Shown: one piece after another, positions 57,948-64,000 of the stretch
Layout: each line of letters starts with the position of its first letter
How positions within the stretch are numbered: the first letter of the stretch is position 1
From: Candidatus Undinarchaeales archaeon
GTDB taxonomy: Archaea; SpSt-1190; JASMDC01
DNA: 64,000 nt
NCBI GenBank assembly: GCA_030753015.1
Contig: JASMDC010000014.1
Coordinates: 1 to 64,000, forward strand
Reading direction: 5' to 3'
Position numbers and translations under genes: made by a program
Notes under the pieces: model-generated
Database searches by the model: none
Told to the model about the DNA's origin: nothing
The model's input: only the letters and a program-made list of their open reading frames with translations

Positions 57948-58999
57948 GCAAGATCGTGTCGAAAAGGGATGCTCTTCCGGAGTACGTCACTCTCTTCGTC
58001 ACGAACAAATGCAATTGTAGATGCACACACTGCTTCCTTTGGAAGGAGCTCAACGATACCGAGGGCGAGCTCAACCTGGATGAGATCGAGCTTTTGTCCA
58101 AGAGCATGGGGCGCTTCGCCGTCCTCTCGCTGACCGGTGGGGAACCCCTCCTGAAAAAGGACCTGCTCGACGTCATCAGGACGTTCCACCGAAACAACAG
58201 GATGCGGTACCTCGTGATCCCCACCAACGGAACGGTCCCGGCACGCGAGCTTGTCGAGAGGGTGCTTGAGGATTGTCCCGGGCTCAGGATCAGGGTGTTC
58301 GTGAGCATTGACGATATCGGTGAACGTCACGACCTGATCAGAGGGCACGAGGGCGTTTTCGACAAGGCTGTAAAGACGTTCAAGGAGCTGCGCTCGATCG
58401 GGAACGAGCGACTGGAGCTCGGCACGATAACGACCTACTCGAGATTGAACGAGGACAGGATATTCACCATCCTCGAATGGTTGAGAGAGAACCTACGACC
58501 CGACATCACGAACTTCCCGCTCGTACGCGGTGATGTCTCGAATCCTACGATCACTGATATCGACATCGCCATCTACGAGAGACTGATGGAAGACGTGTTC
58601 CGGAGGACAAGCGGTAATCTTGTCGAGAGTGCCAAGGAGGTGATGACCCAGCTCACGATCCAGACGGTGAGGGAGAACAGGTACATCACACCGTGCTACG
58701 CAGGCAGTATCAACGCCGTCATCCGTGCCAACGGGGACGTCTACCCTTGTGAGCTCCTGGACCTGAGGATGGGTAATCTTCGGGAGAACGATATGGACTT
58801 TAGGAAGTTATGGTCGTCAAAGAAGGCAATCAGTGTCAGGGAGCGGATAACGAGCATGAAGTGCTTCTGCACACATGGATGCAACATGCTACCGAACGTG
58901 CTTTTCAATCCACGATACCATCCCCGGGTCATCTGTGTGTACCTCAGGAACCTGTTCTCGGGTAGCGATAGCGACGCTCCGGTCGATACGGACCGGTAG
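57941..58999 (+). CDS. Radical SAM/SPASM-like protein
   Basis: VTNKCNCRCTHCFLWKEL (CxxxCxxC), LSLTGGEPLLKKD, C-terminal GDVYPCELLDLRMGNLREN...CFCTHGCN; ATG overlaps GT2 stop. Confidence 0.88.
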   Translation: MLGKIVSKRDALPEYVTLFVTNKCNCRCTHCFLWKELNDTEGELNLDEIELLSKSMGRFAVLSLTGGEPLLKKDLLDVIRTFHRNNRMRYLVIPTNGTVPARELVERVLEDCPGLRIRVFVSIDDIGERHDLIRGHEGVFDKAVKTFKELRSIGNERLELGTITTYSRLNEDRIFTILEWLRENLRPDITNFPLVRGDVSNPTITDIDIAIYERLMEDVFRRTSGNLVESAKEVMTQLTIQTVRENRYITPCYAGSINAVIRANGDVYPCELLDLRMGNLRENDMDFRKLWSSKKAISVRERITSMKCFCTHGCNMLPNVLFNPRYHPRVICVYLRNLFSGSDSDAPVDTDR

Positions 59000-59010
59000 T
59001 CAATATGGGC

Positions 59011-60501
59011 CTAATGTTTAGCCCAGTCCCCGCTACGGCGCACGGCGTCCTGCCATCGGTCGTATAGTGCGTCCCGGTCGATGTCCTTCGGACTAAAAGT
59101 CTCGTCGGCCTGCCATAGCGAACGGATCTCGTCAAGACCGTCCCATACGTCAACTGCCAGTCCGGCAAGGAATGCCGCCCCAAGAGCGGTCGTCTCGAGC
59201 ACGCGCGGTCGCACGACGTCGACACCGAGGATGTCGGCCTGGAACTGCATCAGGAAGTCGTTGCGGGCCATGCCCCCATCCACGGTGAGATGCTTGGTTG
59301 GAGTTCCCGTGTCCCGCTCCATCGCTCCGACCAGGTCCCGGGCCTGGAACGCGACGGACTCGAGCGCAGCACGCACTATGTTGGCGCGTCCGGTGTCCCG
59401 CGTGATTCCGATGAGCAGACCACGGGCGTACTGGTCCCAGTGGGGTGCGCCCAGTCCGACGAAGGCCGGGACGAGGTAGAGCTCAGAGTGCTCTACGCTC
59501 TCCGCCATGGTGGCGGTCTCCTTGGCATGGTCGATCATGTTCACGCCATCGCGTAGCCACTGTACAACGGCCCCCGCGATGAACACGCTCCCCTCGAGTG
59601 CGTAGTTGGCCTTTCCTTCCTCGAGGCTGTAGGCCACGGTCGTGAGCAGACGGTTGTTGGAGGGAACTGCCTTGCGTCCGGTGTTTAGCAGAAGGAAGCA
59701 GCCAGTGCCATATGTGTTCTTCATCTCGCCTTCTTCGAAGCAGCACTGCCCGAACAAGGCACCCTGTTGATCGCCAACGACACCGCAGAGGGGTACTTCT
59801 GCCCCCACGATGGCGGGATCGGTATAACCGTAAACTTCGCTGGACGGCCGCGCCTCAGGGAGCAAGGCCATGGGGATATCGAGGATCTTGCAGAGCTCCT
59901 CGTCCCAGGCGAGCTTGTGGATGTTAAAGAGCATGGTTCTCGAGGCGTTCGTGTAGTCCGTCTTGTGGACCTTCCCTCCGCTCAGTCGCCAGAGGAGGTA
60001 TGTGTCCACTGTACCGAAGAGGAGGTCGCCACGTTCGGCCCGTTCCCGTGCACCGGGAACGCTGTCCAGGATCCACTTGACCTTGGTGGCCGAGAAGTAC
60101 GAGTCGGGGATGAGGCCGGTCCTTTGTGTGAACAGTTCTCCGTGACCGTCCGCGACCAGCTTGTCCACGATGCCCGAAGTGCGCCGGCACTGCCACACGA
60201 TAGCGTTGTGCACAGGCTTTCCGGTCTTCCGGTCCCAAACGATGGTGGTCTCCCGCTGATTGGTGATGCCGATACCGGCGATCGAGCTCAGGGAGATCTT
60301 TCCCCTGTCGAGCGCTTCTCGCAGGGAGGCGCGCTGGGCAATGAAGATGTCCTCGGGTCGGTGCTCCACCCATCCGGGCTTCGGGTACACCTGTTCGAAC
60401 TCCAACTGGCCGGACGCGACCTCACGCCCCTCTGCGTTCCAGATCACCGCCCTAGCGCTGGTCGTCCCTTCATCGAGCGCGATAACATACTTCTTCGTCA
60501 T
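59011..60501 (-). CDS. glpK: Glycerol kinase
   Basis: VIALDEGTTSARAVIWNAEG, GIGITNQRETTIVWDRKTGKPVHNAIVWQCRRT, GVVGDQQGALFGQCCF, LTVDGGMARNDFLMQFQADILG. Confidence 0.97.
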   Translation of the reverse strand: MTKKYVIALDEGTTSARAVIWNAEGREVASGQLEFEQVYPKPGWVEHRPEDIFIAQRASLREALDRGKISLSSIAGIGITNQRETTIVWDRKTGKPVHNAIVWQCRRTSGIVDKLVADGHGELFTQRTGLIPDSYFSATKVKWILDSVPGARERAERGDLLFGTVDTYLLWRLSGGKVHKTDYTNASRTMLFNIHKLAWDEELCKILDIPMALLPEARPSSEVYGYTDPAIVGAEVPLCGVVGDQQGALFGQCCFEEGEMKNTYGTGCFLLLNTGRKAVPSNNRLLTTVAYSLEEGKANYALEGSVFIAGAVVQWLRDGVNMIDHAKETATMAESVEHSELYLVPAFVGLGAPHWDQYARGLLIGITRDTGRANIVRAALESVAFQARDLVGAMERDTGTPTKHLTVDGGMARNDFLMQFQADILGVDVVRPRVLETTALGAAFLAGLAVDVWDGLDEIRSLWQADETFSPKDIDRDALYDRWQDAVRRSGDWAKH

Positions 60502-60647
60502 GGTCCACCTCACCCCTTACGACAGAAACGACCGATGTCGTCTGCATCGTCCCGCGCCATCGAGCACAACACCAACGGTTAAAAAGCTCACGGCGGGCCG
60601 CCCGCTCGGGACGAACAAATAAATAGGTGTAATGGGTGTTACTCCAT

Positions 60648-61517
60648 ATGGAGGGTACCTCTCGCACGTCCATCGCCCTCCTAGTAATATGGCTTCTATG
60701 TCTGCTCCTGGCCGCCTCCGCTGCACAAGCGGACGCGTGGGACTGCAGTTCACTCCCCAAGGGAACGTCTCATGGGCTCTGTATCTTCCAGCGGGCCGCT
60801 GCCGATAACGATTCAAGCGCGTGCGCGGGCATCGTGAACGACACCCTCCGAGAGACCTGCCTTCTCCACACGGGACCGGGACAGCCAGGTGGGGAAGCGG
60901 TCTGCAAGGACATCGTCCAGGACCAAGGACGAGATAGGTGTTACTGGGCACGGGCCCTCGGCCAGGGTGAAAGTAGGTTGTGCGAGAGTATCAGTAATCA
61001 TTTTACCCGCGACGCTTGTCGCACCCAGGTGGGCTCACAGATGGCCGATGTCGACCTATGCATGAAGGTAGTCGACACGGGTTGGCGCGCTCATTGCCTA
61101 TTCAACGTCTTCGGCTCCGGACGTCCCCGCTCCACCCGACACACTGACGACGTAGAACTGGTCTCCGAAGCCTTCGTACATGGCGACATCGTGGCATGTG
61201 GCGGTACCAAAGAGCCTCAGCTCGGGGCGTTCTGTCGGATCGCTCTCATCGTACGGTCCGGTGACGTGACCCCCTGTAGGACCGTTCCCTCCGAATCCTG
61301 GCGGGACATCTGCGTGGAGCTCATGGCGCTGCGCGGTGTCCCGGACGAGGCGTGCGCCAGCATCACGGACGCGTACCACCGCGATATCTGCTATACGAAC
61401 GGACCGATGTCCCTCAGCGATGTGACACGATGCAACATGATCCGTGACGCTGCACTCAGGTCGACATGCAATTCTGTCCGTACGAACTGGGTCCCCGCAC
61501 TGGCACCTGACCGTTAG
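60648..61517 (+). CDS. Secreted Cys-pair repeat protein
   Basis: Signal peptide IALLVIWLLCLLLAASAAQADA; repeats such as CKDIVQDQGRDRCYWARALGQGESRLCESISNHFTRDAC, same family as 21719..22723. Confidence 0.75.
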   Translation: MEGTSRTSIALLVIWLLCLLLAASAAQADAWDCSSLPKGTSHGLCIFQRAAADNDSSACAGIVNDTLRETCLLHTGPGQPGGEAVCKDIVQDQGRDRCYWARALGQGESRLCESISNHFTRDACRTQVGSQMADVDLCMKVVDTGWRAHCLFNVFGSGRPRSTRHTDDVELVSEAFVHGDIVACGGTKEPQLGAFCRIALIVRSGDVTPCRTVPSESWRDICVELMALRGVPDEACASITDAYHRDICYTNGPMSLSDVTRCNMIRDAALRSTCNSVRTNWVPALAPDR

Positions 61518-63124
61518 AATTGCCGGGCGATTACAGCCGGATAGCACATGCGCGCGTCCCCTGTGCAGCGTACGTGCTGGTCCGTTATATACTCGACCGA
61601 CCACTCCGCGTCCAACCGTGGGGCCACTGGTAGCAGCGAAGGTGAGAGAAGGTCCACACGGGCCTGATGGACCGCGGGCACGTCCTCCGACATGAACGGG
61701 ATGTGAAGAGCGTACCGCGCATCAGGGGGTGCGTCCACGTAGCCTGCTGCGGCCACGAACACGACCACTGCGGCAAAAGCCGCGAGATATGCCCGCACCG
61801 CCTCGCGACGTTCCATCCGGAGGAGGAGCGCCAGCCCCCGGCCCACAGCGAGCCCTAGCGGCGGGAGAGCGATGAACAGGAGCGATGTCTTGGGGGGGGC
61901 CCAGTTCTCGTTGAGGCCGAGGAACGTGAGCATGAGCAGGGTCCATGTCAGTAGGACGGGCCCAATTTCGTCCTTCCCACGCAGTACAAGACCAGCGGCC
62001 GCCAAGGGCGCAGCGACCAGTCCGAGTGTCCGGACCACGAGGAGAGGTAGGTAGAGGAACGATGGGAAAGGATAGCCCGGCGTCCGGACCACGACAGCAT
62101 AGAAGGGGGCGTTGAGCATACCGTACATGCAGAAGGAGAAAGGACCAAGGACATGGCGATACTGAGGAGGGCATTCATCCGCAGGGAGGGGACTGGTGTG
62201 TGCTTCGTGCACCAGGATCCGACCGAAGTTGAGCTGGTGGCCGAGCAACACGGGCGCGACGACAAGAGCGGCGCCCGTGCAGAAAGCGAGGAAGCGGGGT
62301 CCCCGTAGACCCGCCCCCCTCACGAGGTGGACAAGAACGGGAACGGTCAGGAGAACCGCTTCCTTCCGGTAGAAGTAGCAACTGCCGAGCGCAAGTCCAA
62401 CAAGGAGCCACTGGCGTGGCGAGCGAGCCTTGACGATTAGGTGTAGGAGGGCACATCCACCGAAGAGCGCGAGGAATGCGGTGATGAACGAAGCGAAGTT
62501 GAGCACCGTCCCGTTGAGCGAAAGGACCAGTGCGGCCACAAGGGAGGGGACAGGACTACTGGTAAGTGCACGTCCCGCGGAGTAGGTCAGCAGGAGGATG
62601 AGCCCGAGCACGGTCCCCATCACGAGGGGCTCGTTCGCAGGTCCCAGCAATGTGAGCATTGTATGCTTGTAGAGCGTAGCCCCGAGCGGGCGCATGCCGA
62701 AATGGAACGCTCCCGCACCCGTTACAAGGGGCAAGGTGTCGCCAGCGGCCTCGAGCTCCACAGGGACCGCCACGATGTTCCAGATAATGATGGCACTGGC
62801 GGCGGCGACTGCGAGCGCGTCGAAACGGTCGCTCTTCGATACCTGTACGCGACCACCAGTGAGAAGAGCACAGGCCACTGTGATGGCCACAGCGACCGCC
62901 ATCAGGAGCATGAGGCTAACTGGAAGGTACCCTACAAGGAAGAGTAGATAGGCACCAAGGGGTACCACGAGAATCCCCATGGTGAGTGAAAGAGCGCACC
63001 ATTCGAGGACCTTCCCGCGCCAGCGAGCCGCTCGGAGCAGCGATGCCCCGGGGAGCGCGAGCACGGGGAGCAGGAGGAAGACCCGGAACAGGCTTACAAC
63101 GGTCCACACCACGATAGAGCCCAC
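61514..63124 (-). CDS. Polytopic membrane protein, possibly a GT-C/DUF2206-like glycosyltransferase
   Basis: 536 aa with more than ten hydrophobic segments. Confidence 0.6.
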   Translation of the reverse strand: MGSIVVWTVVSLFRVFLLLPVLALPGASLLRAARWRGKVLEWCALSLTMGILVVPLGAYLLFLVGYLPVSLMLLMAVAVAITVACALLTGGRVQVSKSDRFDALAVAAASAIIIWNIVAVPVELEAAGDTLPLVTGAGAFHFGMRPLGATLYKHTMLTLLGPANEPLVMGTVLGLILLLTYSAGRALTSSPVPSLVAALVLSLNGTVLNFASFITAFLALFGGCALLHLIVKARSPRQWLLVGLALGSCYFYRKEAVLLTVPVLVHLVRGAGLRGPRFLAFCTGAALVVAPVLLGHQLNFGRILVHEAHTSPLPADECPPQYRHVLGPFSFCMYGMLNAPFYAVVVRTPGYPFPSFLYLPLLVVRTLGLVAAPLAAAGLVLRGKDEIGPVLLTWTLLMLTFLGLNENWAPPKTSLLFIALPPLGLAVGRGLALLLRMERREAVRAYLAAFAAVVVFVAAAGYVDAPPDARYALHIPFMSEDVPAVHQARVDLLSPSLLPVAPRLDAEWSVEYITDQHVRCTGDARMCYPAVIARQF

Positions 63125-63125
63125 C

Positions 63126-63587
63126 TCATTCCTCCGAGCCCTTGCTCAATCGCAAGCCCAGAGCACGTCCAAGGTCCCGGAGCCGTGCTTCATCCTTCGT
63201 CCCCGGTTGCCCCTTGACGAGCACTCCGGGACAGATCCTCACGAGCCCGACAGATGTGCTCAGTCTTTCCAACACCTTGACGACCTTCCCACCACCTCCG
63301 TGAGTACCGAACGCCACGAAAGGCTTACCATCGACGCGAGTGTCGCGGTATACCCGGTCGAAGAAGCACTTCACCTCTCCTGAGACATAGGAAAAGAAAT
63401 CAGGGCTCCCCAAGGCGATCCCGTCCATCCTGTCAAGGATATCCGGATCGAACATATCAGCAGGAACGGTCTCGACGCTCACACCTTCCACACCGAACGC
63501 ACCCTGGGCGACGAGCTCGGCGGCCCGCCGGGTGTTCCCCGAGCTCGAATGGTAGAGCACAAGGATGCGGCGACCGGGGGTCGACAT
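63126..63587 (-). CDS. Flavodoxin-like protein
   Basis: MSTPGRRILVLYHSSSGNTRRAAELVAQGA; DGIALGSPDFFSYVSGEVKCFFDRVY; PFVAFGTHGGGGKV. Confidence 0.88.
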   Translation of the reverse strand: MSTPGRRILVLYHSSSGNTRRAAELVAQGAFGVEGVSVETVPADMFDPDILDRMDGIALGSPDFFSYVSGEVKCFFDRVYRDTRVDGKPFVAFGTHGGGGKVVKVLERLSTSVGLVRICPGVLVKGQPGTKDEARLRDLGRALGLRLSKGSEE

Positions 63588-63666
63588 GGGGAACAGTGGC
63601 GCGGTGAAGCTTTTTATGTCCTCCGTGACCGGTCTCCGACCCAAACACATACTTTTAAGCACGGAC

Positions 63667-64000
63667 ATGCCCACGGCCTACATGTTCATCGCCAAGGCCG
63701 AGGACGTTGACGAGCGCCCCGTGGAGATGGAGGGTGCCCGGGACATCACCATCCGATGGCTCATCGATCCAAAAGTGGGTGCAGAGAACTTTGCCATGCG
63801 CCTCTTCCGTCTTGAGAAGGACGGCTACACCCCATACCACCAGCATGACTGGGAGCATGAGGTCTTCGTGCTCCGGGGCGATGGTATCGTTCGGACCGAG
63901 GAGGGCGACCACAAGCTCGGCCCACGAAGCGTGATCTTCATGCCTGGCGGTAAGTGGCACCAGTTCCTCAACTCCGGTCCCGAGGAGTTCGAGTTCCTCT
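63667..64000 (+). CDS. Cupin protein, truncated by the window end; absent from the supplied ORF track
   Basis: MPTAYMFIAKAEDVDERPVEMEGARDITIRWLIDPKVGAENFAMRLFRLEKDGYTPYHQHDWEHEVFVLRGDGIV...PRSVIFMPGGKWHQFLN; open to base 64000. Confidence 0.85.
   Translation, partial: MPTAYMFIAKAEDVDERPVEMEGARDITIRWLIDPKVGAENFAMRLFRLEKDGYTPYHQHDWEHEVFVLRGDGIVRTEEGDHKLGPRSVIFMPGGKWHQFLNSGPEEFEFL

Noticed and set aside
59767-60582. 271-aa plus-strand ORF antisense to glpK
   Set aside because: glpK is certain; antisense ORF is compositional
1-64000. CRISPR array, prophage or transposase
   Set aside because: No regularly spaced direct repeats with unique spacers, no cas, integrase, transposase or phage structural genes recognised

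Overview
The window is a densely coded 64 kb archaeal segment. Domain-level evidence for archaea: an initiator tRNA-Met with archaeal features, BRE/TATA-like boxes 25-35 nt upstream of starts, class III signal-peptide pilins, an archaeosortase-like protein, a PUA-type PAPS reductase, a GT3-type glycogen synthase and a RibL-type cytidylyltransferase. I did not assign a lineage. Recognisable housekeeping genes include cysS, rtcB, rnhB, glpK, a beta-CASP RNase, AlaX, PfkB, HAD, geranylgeranyl reductase and spermidine synthase. Carbohydrate enzymes include GH130, GH2, a GDE-like (alpha/alpha)6 glycosidase and GT3. The best candidate for an undescribed system is at about 45.6-55.8 kb. It is a tight minus-strand operon encoding a divergent tubulin/FtsZ-superfamily GTPase and four predicted secreted or membrane-anchored proteins. 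Divergent from it is a protein with a zinc ribbon and a C-terminal array of about four ubiquitin-like beta-grasp domains; the last is about 76 aa and strongly ubiquitin-like. Secondary candidates: tandem 191-aa paralogs with palindromic 3' hairpins, a two-member Cys-pair repeat family, an orphan archaeosortase beside a membrane-anchored 8-Cys zinc-finger protein, a pilin-like trio next to a membrane-anchored wHTH regulator, a RelE/RelB-like TA pair, a frameshifted gene, and a pair of diverged intergenic repeats. All calls come from reading the sequence and supplied translations; no database search was run.
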